Shown: positions 1-8,297 of the stretch, piece by piece
How the letters are laid out: every line of letters begins with the position of its first letter
Numbering within the stretch: position 1 is the stretch's first letter
Assembly: GCA_963722295.1 (NCBI GenBank)
Contig: CAVRLB010000010.1
Span: 1-64,000 of the forward strand
From: Brooklawnia sp032229645
GTDB lineage: Bacteria > Actinomycetota > Actinomycetes > Propionibacteriales > Propionibacteriaceae
Reading direction: 5' to 3'
Length of the DNA: 64,000 nt
Program-made: the position numbers and the translations under genes
Notes under the pieces: generated by a model
Database searches by the model: none
What the model was told of the DNA's origin: nothing
Seen by the model: the letters and a program-made list of their open reading frames with translations, nothing else

Positions 1-676
1 CCGTAGGCCATGTCTTCGAGGTGCAGGCTCAACACCTCACCGGGCCGCAGCCCACCGTTGAGCATGAGCAGCAGAATCGCCCGGTCCCGTGGCCCGGCGA
101 GGTTCGCGAACAAGGCGTCGACCTGCTCATCAGACAGCGGGCGCGGCAACCGTCGAGGCTGCCGGACCTTCAACACCCGCCGCTGAGCCAGTTGTCGGCT
201 GGCCTCGCCCGTGAACGGCTGGTGCCGGTCGGTGACACGCCGCCACGCCGGGTCGGGGCGCCGCTCGATCGGGTTCATGCCGTCGAACTGCTCGGTGGCG
301 ATCGCCCACTCGTAGAAGCCGCTAATGCCGGTGAGAATCCTGTTGATCGTCGACGCCGACAACGTCGGCGCACCCGTGGGTCCCACCACCGACAAAGACA
401 ACCGCCGCATGGTCGACCTCGACGGCTCTGACCGCAGGAACGTCAGCAAGCTCCATCGACGATCGGGGCCGCAACTGAGCCCAGCTCGAGATCCGCGTCG
501 CCGAGGAACCGCCACAGGTGCAGCAGGTCGTAGGCATAGCCGCGCACCGTGTTCGGCGAGCAGCCCCGCGCACCCAGGTAGTCGAGATCGCCGGTCGCCA
601 CCTCGACCGCACGGCCTGCGTCATCGACCAGCCGCACCTCCCGACCCGTCGCGCCGCTAACAACCTGAACCTTCAT
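1..676 (-). pseudogene. Tyrosine recombinase (integrase), frameshifted and cut by the window edge
   Basis: Site-specific recombinase of the phage-integrase/XerC type, the expected excision and integration enzyme of the element. From an ATG at 676 the first 77 codons give a SAM-like core-binding domain (motif SPNTVRGYAYDLLHLWRFL). That frame hits a stop at 443. Reading continues in the next frame from about 447 (LLTFLRSEP, then the conserved INRILTGISGFYEWAI) and into the catalytic domain, where the first active-site arginine lies in NGGLRPGEVLSLHLED near position 20. One missing base near 445 explains the break. The remaining R-H-R-Y residues lie beyond position 1. It sits directly behind the ArdC-like gene, in the same frame as that truncated ORF. 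Either a true pseudogene or a base-call error; family assignment is firm. Confidence 0.8.
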
Positions 677-1486
677 AGCCACCCACCTCTGGACGATCCG
701 CGTCCACCCCAGACGGGCGAACACGATGAACTCTGTCCAGATAAGGGTTAAGGCCACCGATTCCGCCTCGACTTCGCGGCGTCCCCGACACACCTGTTCG
801 CCGGTCAAACCAGCCGTCGAATGCAACAGCACGTGAGCCGCTTCATGCGCCAGCGTTTTCACCGCTGCCGCATCCTCGATATCCGAACGCACCCGCACCT
901 CGCTGGTGGCGAAGTCCGTCCACCCGTTCGCGCCATCACAGTCGCCACGAGACACCCGGAATCCCTCGCCCTCGACCACCTGCCGCAAGCTGTCCCATAG
1001 CCCGGGCGGGGCCTCACCGCGCAGCAACAGCGGCTCGGGCTGTGCCGGAAGATCTGGCCCCGAGGTCTGTGAGATGTCGAAGACCGTGGTCAACCGGACC
1101 CCGACCAGCTGGGTCGCTTTCACCGGTAGACCATGCTCGTCCAGCATCGGGCGGCCATCCACCATGGTCTTCTCGACCCGCCTGGTGACCGGGGCCAAGA
1201 TCTTGATGCCCGTCTCACCGCGGTTCGCCTGGCGTCCGAACGACGTCTGCCACGCCCGATATCCGGCCACAGCGGTCGCGTCCGGGCGCTGCATCATGAT
1301 CAACACCGAATTCCGGAACGAATACGACGAAAACCGGGACGCCACATCCAGCCAGGCCTGCCACCGGTCCCCGTTCACCAAATCAGTGACCTTGCCAGTC
1401 AGCTTCGCCTGCCACTCCTCCAGCAGTTCGCGCCGCTCAGCAGCGAACCGGTTTTTCTCCGCCTCGCTGAATTCACGCCTGGCCAT
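677..1486 (-). pseudogene. ArdC-type antirestriction/zincin protein, C-terminus replaced by the integrase start
   Basis: An N-terminal ArdC-like domain (residues about 1-130; WLDVASRFSSYSFRNSVLI, then GYRAWQTSFGRQ and GIKILAPV) is followed by a zincin metallopeptidase domain with HEAAHVLLH and a downstream EVEAESVA helix giving the third zinc ligand. ArdC proteins protect incoming single-stranded DNA and antagonise restriction on conjugative elements. ATG 1486 is chosen because GGAG precedes it by 8 nt; the longer 30-codon extension in the same frame looks non-coding. After EAESVA the family's usual C-terminal portion is absent and the frame runs straight into the integrase ATG at 676, so the end was lost by a deletion that joined the two genes. 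The gene overlaps the upstream 62-codon gene by 14 bp. Confidence 0.72.
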
Positions 1487-1661
1487 GATCCCGCTCCAAC
1501 GGCAACATCGGCTGTTCCCTAGACAGCAACGCCTTCGCCTCAGCCAGGCACTCGTCGACCTCTGCCGCGGGCGCACCCGAGCAATGCAAATCCACAGCCT
1601 GAATCAACAGATCCTCAATGAGCAACGACACATCCCGTGCCAGCGGGCTCACACTTGCCAT
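1473..1661 (-). CDS. Small hypothetical protein upstream of the ArdC-like gene
   Basis: A 62-aa acidic, helical protein with no family I can name. The start at 1661 is well supported: GAGGGGAG lies about 5-8 nt upstream of the ATG. Its stop overlaps the start of the ArdC-like gene by 14 bp, so the two are very likely translated together. Small proteins in this position are common in actinobacterial conjugative elements, but nothing in the sequence gives a function. It is probably the first gene of a short operon that continues through ArdC into the integrase. Confidence 0.6.
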   Translation of the reverse strand: MASVSPLARDVSLLIEDLLIQAVDLHCSGAPAAEVDECLAEAKALLSREQPMLPLERDHGQA

Positions 1662-1749
1662 GACAGGCTCCCCTCAAAGGTTGTCCTGCCACCACAAGCA
1701 CACCCAGAGCCGCTCCTGCTCACCGCCTCTGGTGCCCATGTTCACTGGA

Positions 1750-1843
1750 TACTGGGAACGCCAGTAATAGGTCGTCCTGACGCAAGGGAGGCCCCGGAAG
1801 ATCAACGTGGTCGATAACCCCTGCAATTACCCATCTGTGCATG
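1750..1843 (-). promoter_or_regulatory. Candidate operator region for the small gene-ardC-integrase operon
   Basis: The 229-bp spacer between the PIN gene and the minus-strand operon starting at 1661 contains an inverted repeat, TACTGG-5 nt-CCAGTA (1750-1766), and the 13-mer CCATCTGTGCATG (1831-1843). The same 13-mer occurs at 10307-10319 in front of the XRE regulator. Shared sites at two promoters suggest that the XRE protein controls the integrase operon. This is inference from sequence identity only. Confidence 0.35.
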
Positions 1844-1890
1844 CGTAAATTGCCCGGCCATCCACAGGCAGCACGCATGCCAGCCGAAAT

Positions 1891-2541
1891 TTACAGTGGC
1901 GGGTGAGGCATCGCGTAATATGCCCGGGCCGCCCGGACCAGGGTCAAGAAAATGGCAGGAGATAAGACCTTGGTATGACCAGGCAGGCGTCCTCGTTTAT
2001 GGGCGTTGATGAAGCCTTTGTCGCGGGTGACGCAATACACAGTGCACAAGGGATCCTCACCGGCGAGGTACCTGCAGGCGCCAAACACCAGGCCATCTTC
2101 ATGATCAAGAGGAGGATTGCCATCTGGGAACTGCGGGCCTGTGTCACCGCCTCCGGATCTGACCACAAGTTCGTCCAGCAAGTCGCTCGCAAGCAATTCG
2201 GCAGCCTGACGATTCCAGCCAAGCCCGCAATAGCCGGTCGAAGGATCCGGCTCGCGTGGCTGCATGGCCTTGTAGACAACAGTCGCGCGAATATGCTCAC
2301 TGGTCCACACCTCAAGCAACTCGTCGCCAGCGAATTTGCCTGACGTACTCACCGCGAGAGCCCGAAGTGAATCAACTGCCGGATTCTCTCCGCAAGGCAC
2401 AAGAGATGCGGCGTGGTTGACCGCCTGCTGTGTGAAGTTCTCCCAGGTGAAAGGTTCGCCGGTCACCTTCGCGGCATCAAGATAAACGTTGCAATCGAAC
2501 ACGACAACATGTCGCGCTGAGGGTTCAGCATTGCGTGTCAT
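1891..2541 (-). CDS. PIN-domain ribonuclease, probable toxin
   Basis: A 216-aa protein whose start VVVFDCNVYLD holds the first PIN aspartate. DHEDGLVFGACR in the middle and CVTRDKGFINA near the C-terminus supply the later acidic positions, the usual layout for Mg-dependent PIN RNases. It lies 8 bp downstream of a Panacea-domain gene on the same strand, the arrangement of an antitoxin-first toxin-antitoxin operon. It is longer than VapC toxins (about 130 aa). It could instead be a stand-alone RNase of the element, but the close pairing favours a toxin role. Reading frame intact. Confidence 0.7.
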   Translation of the reverse strand: MTRNAEPSARHVVVFDCNVYLDAAKVTGEPFTWENFTQQAVNHAASLVPCGENPAVDSLRALAVSTSGKFAGDELLEVWTSEHIRATVVYKAMQPREPDPSTGYCGLGWNRQAAELLASDLLDELVVRSGGGDTGPQFPDGNPPLDHEDGLVFGACRYLAGEDPLCTVYCVTRDKGFINAHKRGRLPGHTKVLSPAIFLTLVRAARAYYAMPHPPL

Positions 2542-2549
2542 GCGAAAGC

Positions 2550-3167
2550 TTACAAGCTGGCCATGCTACGCAGATGGTCGAGATTAGCGCCGCCCCACGG
2601 ATCGTCCGGCTGCTCGTCAGGCGCGTCAATATTCGAAAGCAACTCGTCCACATCGACCGGGCCCACAGCACCCGAAGCCGAACAATAGACGCCACCGGCA
2701 GCCCAGTCAGCCGCGGTCCGCCCCCCCAGGCGTCGATTCTTATCGCGATAGAAGGTTGCCATGGCATCGTTACTGATACTCGCGCGGCACTCTGCATCGG
2801 CAGGAAGACCACCACGCGCGTCCAGCCACGGGCTTTCCGCGTGGGTCAACGTGCTCAGTTCTTCGCCCGACATCGATCCATAGGATGCCAACACAAGATC
2901 AATCAGCTCGGACGACAATTCATCCAACTCCAGATGACTGACATCTTGCGCGCTCGCGCGCCGCGACGCCTGATCCTTGCGCTCATGCCATACCTGCGGA
3001 ACAACCGGCCCGTCCTTCCAGGCCTTGATCTTCTCCTCAAACAACGGCTGATCAGTGATCGCCAGATGCCAAGCCTGCACATAATACAACAGTTTCTGGA
3101 GGCTCATGGCATCCAGCCAACCATTACGCTTGAGAATCACTGAAGCAATATCGTTTGCCGCATACAT
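2550..3167 (-). CDS. Panacea (SocA/GepA-like) domain protein, probable antitoxin
   Basis: The N-terminal 70 residues carry the Panacea/DUF4065 signature: MSLQKLLYYVQAWHLA, then FEEKIKAWKDGPVVPQVW. Panacea proteins neutralise a wide range of unrelated toxins encoded next to them. The gene precedes the PIN nuclease by 8 bp on the same strand. The start is placed at 3167 (MYAANDIASVIL) because that matches the family start and GTGGGG lies upstream; an in-frame ATG at 3188 is an alternative. The C-terminal 90 residues are acidic and not recognisable and may contact the toxin. Confidence 0.72.
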   Translation of the reverse strand: MYAANDIASVILKRNGWLDAMSLQKLLYYVQAWHLAITDQPLFEEKIKAWKDGPVVPQVWHERKDQASRRASAQDVSHLELDELSSELIDLVLASYGSMSGEELSTLTHAESPWLDARGGLPADAECRASISNDAMATFYRDKNRRLGGRTAADWAAGGVYCSASGAVGPVDVDELLSNIDAPDEQPDDPWGGANLDHLRSMASL

Positions 3168-3346
3168 TGAGTAACACCCCACTTCCATGTGCAGCTTCCG
3201 TCTTGCTTGTGTTTAACAATGCTAACCGATCACCTGTTCCCGAGAACCTGGCACACCGTCCGACGCACGCCGATCTTGATGTGACAGACGATGCTCATCC
3301 GACAGACAAGTCTGTTGCAACCAGCGTCGGCCTCGACAAGCACGAG

Positions 3347-4363
3347 CTACACCTCACGATCCAGGGCACGGCGCAGGTCGTCCTCGGACGGCAAGACTTC
3401 CTTCTCGGTTGGCGGCAGCAGATCGTAGCTGGCAATCGCTATCGGCTGACTGCTACCCGCGAGGGAGTAGCGGACAACTCGCTCGTTCTTGTCGGCGCAC
3501 AGCAACAGCCCAACAGTAGGAGCGTGCTGGGGCCGGCGGAGTTCGTCCTCAACCAGCGCCACATAGAAGCCAAGCTGACTGACAAACTCGGGCCTGAACT
3601 TGCCGGTCTTCAGCTCGACCACCACATACCGCAATTGTTCTACGTGGAAGAACAGTAAGTCGAGGATGAATTCGTCGCCATCGACATCGAACGGAACCTG
3701 ACGGCCGACGAAACTGAACCCTTTGCCCAACTCCCCAAGCGTCTGGACGATGCGCTCTATCAGAGCTTGTTCCAGGTCACGTTCTGCGTAGTCCGGCTCT
3801 ACCTCAAGGAAGTCGAAGACGTACGGATCCTTGGCTATCTGCCGTGCCAGGTCCGATCCTTCGGGTTCCAGGATCCGGTCAAAATTCGTCGGAGCGGTAC
3901 CAAAGCGGAGATGCGCCCGGGTCTTGACATGATGCTCGAGTACCGCACGGGACCACCCATTTGCGACCGCTTGATCGGCGTACCAATCTCGCAGTTCCCG
4001 GTCATCAAACTGGTTCAACAAGACGGTGATGTGGCCCCACGGCAATTGTGCAACAGGCTGTTGCACAATTTCATCGAGGTCGGGCCACGCCCAAGCGAAA
4101 GCACGCATATACGCCAGATTCCGCGCAGAGAAGCCCCGCGTTCCAGGGAACTCGGCACGAAGATCCGACGCGAGCCGCTTGATCAACTTGTCGCCCCACC
4201 GCGCTTGATCTGTGCGCTCCGCGAGGACTTTGTCGATCTGCCAATACAGCTGGATCAGCTCGGTGTTGACAGTGCGCTGGGTCCGATACCGCGCCTGGCG
4301 CACCTTGTCTTTCACGCCATCCAGGACGCTCAGGTAATCGTCCGGCAACCCAAAATCGCTCAT
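3347..4363 (-). CDS. YhcG-family PD-(D/E)xK nuclease (DUF1016)
   Basis: A 338-aa protein of the usual YhcG length. The N-terminal DUF1016 helical domain (YWQIDKVLAER, GFSARNLAYMRAFAWAWPD, PWGHITVLL) is followed by the nuclease domain, with DEFILDLLFFH and VVVELKTGKF giving the D...ExK active site, then CADKNERVVRYSL. The family is predicted to cut DNA and is frequent in defence islands and restriction-like loci; substrate specificity is not readable here. It overlaps the upstream 112-aa gene by 4 bp (ATGA), so the two are coupled. A second member of the family lies at 37.0-38.1 kb inside the helicase-methylase operon. Confidence 0.85.
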   Translation of the reverse strand: MSDFGLPDDYLSVLDGVKDKVRQARYRTQRTVNTELIQLYWQIDKVLAERTDQARWGDKLIKRLASDLRAEFPGTRGFSARNLAYMRAFAWAWPDLDEIVQQPVAQLPWGHITVLLNQFDDRELRDWYADQAVANGWSRAVLEHHVKTRAHLRFGTAPTNFDRILEPEGSDLARQIAKDPYVFDFLEVEPDYAERDLEQALIERIVQTLGELGKGFSFVGRQVPFDVDGDEFILDLLFFHVEQLRYVVVELKTGKFRPEFVSQLGFYVALVEDELRRPQHAPTVGLLLCADKNERVVRYSLAGSSQPIAIASYDLLPPTEKEVLPSEDDLRRALDREV

Positions 4364-4698
4364 TTCGCCACATCCTCACCGTTGGTGCCGTTCACGTTGT
4401 GAGGAGATGCCTCAGCGATGCGCCGAAGCCTTCCAACCTCTTTGGCCGTGAGATCGCTGGCACACCAATCGACAACTTCGCCGGTACTCAACCCCATCGC
4501 GAGCATCCGGCACAGGGCCCGGCCTGCGGCCAGTTCTGCCTTATCCATCGCGGCGCGTCCGGATGCCAGCGCGACATTCACCTCGATCGCCAGTGCCGCG
4601 ATCGCATCTTCGCGTTCCTGACGTTGCCTGCGCCGCTCGGCCTGGGCGTCCACCACACTGCGCCTGGCCGCTACCCGAACCTGGGACGATGCCATCAT
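4360..4698 (-). CDS. Hypothetical protein translationally coupled to the YhcG nuclease
   Basis: A 112-aa, mostly helical protein with a basic, coiled-coil-like N-terminus (QAERRRQRQERED). It starts at a double ATG with AAGGAA about 7 nt upstream and ends inside the YhcG start codon. I do not recognise a family. Its middle, RAAMDKAELAAGRAL followed by VVDWCASDLT, is clearly related to the fragment encoded at 15.6-15.9 kb (RAAMDRVELVADQAL, VVEWWADDLT), so the protein is a repeated component of this element. Coupling suggests a partner or regulator of the nuclease. Confidence 0.6.
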   Translation of the reverse strand: MMASSQVRVAARRSVVDAQAERRRQRQEREDAIAALAIEVNVALASGRAAMDKAELAAGRALCRMLAMGLSTGEVVDWCASDLTAKEVGRLRRIAEASPHNVNGTNGEDVAK

Positions 4699-5399
4699 TC
4701 AATTCCTTCCCTTGGAGTGGTTGCGTTCACCACCACAAGGACCACGAACACGGTTCTTGCTCGCATCCCGCGTCCCTCGGCAAGAATTCCGGCGCTGGCT
4801 CCCTCCGCATGAATACGAATCAGCCCGCGGTACCGCAGCTGCCCGCAGCGATCAAAGAAGACTCGAATCTTGATGCAGAACGAACGATCAGCGCCCATCC
4901 GCCGAAGGAACTCATGTTTTCGTTTGTTAGGGCGATAGATCTCGCGCGGCGGCGAGAGATCCGGCTGGTCATAGTGCCCGACCCCGCATCTGTTGCTGGG
5001 CTGCCGGTGGCATGCGATGCTCGAGCCGTTGGGTGGTGTCGGATAGCTGGCTGGCTTGACGGCCGGTGTGGTACGCCACCTGCTGCGGACCATTCTCCGA
5101 CAGAACACATCGCGGATTCTGAAGGGTTTCATCTGCCGCCCATACCGTAGAAGCAATGCGAGTCAGATCATCGGGCAACCCCCCGCGTCATGGCTGTACC
5201 AACCGGCATGATCGAGAACGTCCTGGACAACCCCGCATGTGCCGGCATCGGTCAAGTCAAGTTGCCCGGTCCGTTCCACAGTGTCGGCCATATCGAACCA
5301 GATCGCAGCCTGCCCCAGCCCCCTCTGTGTCAACATTAGATGAGACGGCAGGACGGTCCTGTTTATTGTCTTGAAGAGGGCGGAGAGGAGGATTCTCGA

Positions 5400-5828
5400 A
5401 TGAGTGCATCGATGACAGCTGTGAAGCCGGTCGGGCAGGCTGTTGGTATGGATGAGGTCCCTGATCCGCAGGTGCCGGAGCGAGCGTTCCGGCGGACATA
5501 CACGGCGAAGTACAAGCGGGACATCCTGGCCGAGTACGAGGCCTGTGACCGGGACGGCAAGGGTGCCCTGCTGCGACGCGAAGGCCTGTACACGTCGTTG
5601 ATCAGCGCGTGGCGTGACCAGCGTGACAAGGCGGTGCTGGAGGCGTTGGGGCGGCCGGCGGGGGCACCACCGGCGAGTGCGGAGCAGAAGGAGAACGTGA
5701 AGCTCCGCAAACAGGTGGAGCGGTTGACCGGCGAGCTGGAAACAGCCCGGAAGGTGATCGAGATCCAGTCAAAACTCTCGGCTCTGCTGGATCAGATCTC
5801 GACCAGCAGCAGCGACGAACAGCCGTGA
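5400..5828 (+). CDS. IS3-family OrfA (DNA-binding transposition protein)
   Basis: A 142-aa protein with a transposase_8-type helix-turn-helix (FRRTYTAKYKRDILAEYEAC, then LLRREGLYTSLISAWRDQR) and a C-terminal leucine-zipper-like coiled coil (KENVKLRKQVERLTGELE). ATG 5400 follows GGAGAGGAGGATT; the reading frame extends 20 codons further up, but without a ribosome site. It overlaps orfB by 4 bp (GTGA), so OrfB may be made by coupling rather than by the -1 frameshift usual in IS3 elements. Confidence 0.85.
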   Translation: MSASMTAVKPVGQAVGMDEVPDPQVPERAFRRTYTAKYKRDILAEYEACDRDGKGALLRREGLYTSLISAWRDQRDKAVLEALGRPAGAPPASAEQKENVKLRKQVERLTGELETARKVIEIQSKLSALLDQISTSSSDEQP

Positions 5829-6850
5829 TCGACGAGACGATCCTCGAGCTCACCCCGTTGGTGGGGGTGACGGCCGCCTGCCAGGCGGTGGGCCGGCCGC
5901 GGTCCAGCCACTACCGGCACCACCGCAAGTCCCCGAAACCGGCCACGCCGGTGAAGGCCCGCAAGCGGCAGCCGCGCGCCTTGACGGTCGAGGAGGAAGC
6001 CCAGGTTCTGCGGGTGTTGCACAGTGAGAGGTTCGTTGACATGGCGCCGGCCGAGATCCACGCGATCCTGCTCGACGAGGGCGTGTACCTGTGCTCGGTG
6101 TCGACCATGTACCGGCTGTTGCGGGCCCGTGGCGAGGTGCGGGAACGCCGCTCCCAAGCGACCCATCCGGCTCGTAAGAAGCCCGAACTGATCGCTGAAA
6201 CCCCTAACCAGGTGTGGTCTTGGGATATCACCAAGCTCCACGGTCCGGCGAAGTGGACCTACTTCTACCTGTACTGCATCATCGACATCTACTCCCGTTA
6301 CATCGTCGGCTGGATGGTCGCCGGGTGTGAGTCGGCCGAGCTCGCCGAGAAGCTCCTCGCCGACACCATCGACAAGCAGCAGGTCGATCGGGACCGGTTG
6401 ACGATCCACGCCGACAACGGCTCCTCGATGGCCTCGAAACCGGTCGCGTTCCTCCTTGCCGACCTCGGCGTCACCAAGTCCCATTCCCGCCCGCACGTCT
6501 CGAACGACAACCCCTACTCGGAAGCGCATTTCAAGACGTTGAAGTACCGGCCCGAGTTCCCGACCCGGTTCGGCAGCCTGGAAGACGCCCGCGCGTTCCT
6601 GGTCGGGTTCTTCGGCTGGTACAACCACTCCCACCGCCACTCCGGGATCGGCATGCACACCCCCGCAGATGTTCACCACGGCCACGCCGACACCATCCAC
6701 GAGCAGCGGGCCACCGTCCTCACCCACGCCTACACGCAGCACCCCGAACGGTTCGTCCGCCACCACCCCGTGCCACTACCCCTGCCCACCGCCGCCTGGA
6801 TCAACAAACCCCCAGACGACCCAAACTCAACGAACACCATCAGCAACTGA
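5825..6850 (+). CDS. IS3-family OrfB transposase (rve integrase core)
   Basis: A 341-aa DDE transposase. An N-terminal HTH_21-type region (LTPLVGVTAACQAVGRPRS) is followed by the catalytic core: D in VWSWDITKLHGP, D in LTIHADNGSSM, and E in NPYSEAHFKTLK, with the short D-to-E spacing typical of IS3. It starts at GTG 5825 inside the orfA stop. The frame is intact, so the element may be active. The translation is identical to the copy at 18858-19883. Confidence 0.9.
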   Translation: MIDETILELTPLVGVTAACQAVGRPRSSHYRHHRKSPKPATPVKARKRQPRALTVEEEAQVLRVLHSERFVDMAPAEIHAILLDEGVYLCSVSTMYRLLRARGEVRERRSQATHPARKKPELIAETPNQVWSWDITKLHGPAKWTYFYLYCIIDIYSRYIVGWMVAGCESAELAEKLLADTIDKQQVDRDRLTIHADNGSSMASKPVAFLLADLGVTKSHSRPHVSNDNPYSEAHFKTLKYRPEFPTRFGSLEDARAFLVGFFGWYNHSHRHSGIGMHTPADVHHGHADTIHEQRATVLTHAYTQHPERFVRHHPVPLPLPTAAWINKPPDDPNSTNTISN

Positions 6851-7201
6851 CCCAAAAATGTTGACATCTTCCGGCCCGGCATCTCTGTCCCGAATCGCTT
6901 GCCGTTCCGCCTTCTCGATAACCTCGTCAATCACCCCCTGCGGACCATAGAAATAGGTCGGGTCATTAGTAAGATCAAAACTCAACTCAGGACCAGGATC
7001 GGCCATACCGAACGCCAAATCCTCGCGCATCTCCCCGTATCTGCGCAGCTCACGCACCAAACCGGTCCGCTCGGCATCAGTAAGGTCAAGCCGGTACTCG
7101 TCGTTCCTGGCCGGCTGAGTCGGATCAGCGACCGCCCGGGTGGTCTCGCCGCCAGTCGACGCCCTCGCTACAGACTCCATGTCGTCTTGTGGTGTGCTCA
7201 T

Positions 7202-7693
7202 CGGATGCTCCGTTCCTGATCGATGTGGCCTATCTCCACAAGCACCAAGAACAACCACTCCTGCTCGACTCCAAACAGCACAACTCCCGACCACGCACTC
7301 GTTGGCGCCTCCTGTGTGCCTGCCTCACCCCGCAGTTCATATAAGATGAACACGCGCAGGAAATGAACATACGGGACCAGGATCGTGCATCACGCACACC
7401 AGCTGGACCTGCAAACAGATCAGGGCATCGTCTTGTCAGCCGCTGACCGAGATCTCACAGACTTAGCCCAGAGTATCGACGCTTCGCCGTAGCACCTACC
7501 AAGCAAAGCCCTTAGCCTTTGGCGTCGACCTTCGCACCAGCCGAGGGCATCAGCCAGGAAACTCGATCACTTGCCGGATCACATGGAGGGTGAACAGCCC
7601 ACGGTCACGATCCGCAGTGCCGAGGTTCGACCACGACACGTGTCCTGGATCCATGAGTTCGTCGGTAACGGCACGGATTGGCTTACGCTCGTT
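7202..7693. other. Gene-poor spacer
   Basis: About 490 bp between the start of the split hypothetical gene and the nucleotidyltransferase remnant. The open frames on either strand have no supporting ribosome site or family similarity. The first 30 bp hold the GGAG ribosome site of the minus-strand gene starting at 7201, and its promoter should lie within the next 100-150 bp. Nothing else is recognised. Confidence 0.5.
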
Positions 7694-8297
7694 CTAGCTC
7701 ATCGACTCGTAGTCCAGCTCAGACGCATCCATGACGCATGGCAAGCAAAACTGCGGAATCATCCAGATGCCGTCCACGGTCACGTCGATCGACCAGCCAA
7801 GCAGTCCCCTTCGCCACGAGCCCACTGAGTTCATCGGGTCAGCTACCGATCCCGAAGCGAATCGAAGCCGATAGATATCCCTGCGCCGGATTGCCTGCTC
7901 ACCGAAGGGAACGGCAAACGCCGGACGCCGGTCCAGTCTGGGCTTCATCCGGGAGGGCAGATGGTCGGCAACCATGAGATCGAGTTTGCGGCCATCCGGG
8001 TGTCTGAACCGGTAGGCATGCTTCTCATCACCGCCGAAGCTCGAACCCGACTTTCAGCAGCGCTGCGCGCGCTTGGGACAGACTCGCACGGTTCGCCATA
8101 TAGTCCACGAGAACGTCCACGTCATCAGTTGGACGACGCATCACCAAGCCGGCACGCTGAGCATGAGCAGCCACCATCAGCCCACCCACCAGCGTCCACT
8201 CCGCAGATATACCGGTTTCGGCAAGTTCGACGACGGTACGCCGCGCCGGAACGAGATCGTCATCGGCCATGTCAACGGTCAGTGCGCGGCCAGCCAT
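7694..8297 (-). pseudogene. AbiEii/MenT-like nucleotidyltransferase, frameshifted
   Basis: The 5' half encodes WTLVGGLMVAAHAQRAG and RPTDDVDVLVDY, the GG...DxD active site of the AbiEii/DUF1814 nucleotidyltransferase toxins. That frame stops at 8028. The expected continuation lies in the next frame (GGDEKHAYRFRHPDGRKLD, then VADHLPSR), so a net one-base shift near 8033 broke the gene. The last 60 residues look degenerate. The start may be ATG 8297 or the in-frame ATG 8270. It overlaps the 3' end of the HTH gene by 19 bp, the operon order of type IV (AbiE-like) toxin-antitoxin pairs. Confidence 0.65.

Larger units (their letters stand above)
5321..6873 (+). mobile_element. IS3-family insertion sequence, copy 1
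   Basis: A 1553-bp element with two overlapping ORFs. The ends were set by comparing this copy with the inverted copy at 18835-20387: both share CCCTCTGTGTCAACATT at the orfA end and AATGTTGACATCTTCCG at the orfB end. TGTCAACATT and AATGTTGACA form the perfect inner part of the terminal inverted repeats. The flanks are GCC at 5318-5320 and GCC at 6874-6876, a 3-bp target duplication that fits the IS3 family. The element interrupts a minus-strand hypothetical gene. Both copies encode proteins that are identical in translation, so transposition was recent. Confidence 0.88.
4969..7201 (-). pseudogene. Hypothetical gene split by an IS3-family element and frameshifted
   Basis: The 5' part (ATG 7201, GGAG 8 nt upstream) encodes a hydrophilic protein reading through LTDAERTGLVRELRRYGEM to AIRDRDAG at 6877. 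Removing the IS3 element (5321-6873) and one GCC target copy joins this in frame to LGQAAIWFDMADTVERTG. A second lesion, one base missing from a G run near 5180, breaks the frame again before DDLTRIASTVWAADETLQN. The repaired product would be about 225 aa. No domain was recognised. The clean rejoining shows that this was one gene before insertion. Confidence 0.6.

Noticed and set aside
906..1817. Plus-strand frame of 303 codons opposite the ArdC-like gene
   Set aside because: The minus strand encodes clear ArdC and HEAAH motifs; the plus product has none.
4695..5178. Several overlapping minus- and plus-strand frames near 4.7-5.2 kb
   Set aside because: Only the frame ending at 4969 rejoins the IS-split gene; the others lack start or family support.
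5792..6766. Long antisense frame opposite IS3 orfB (324 codons), and its twin at 18942-19916
   Set aside because: It mirrors the transposase codon pattern in a GC-rich gene; low-complexity Val/Gly/Arg-rich product, no ribosome site, no family.
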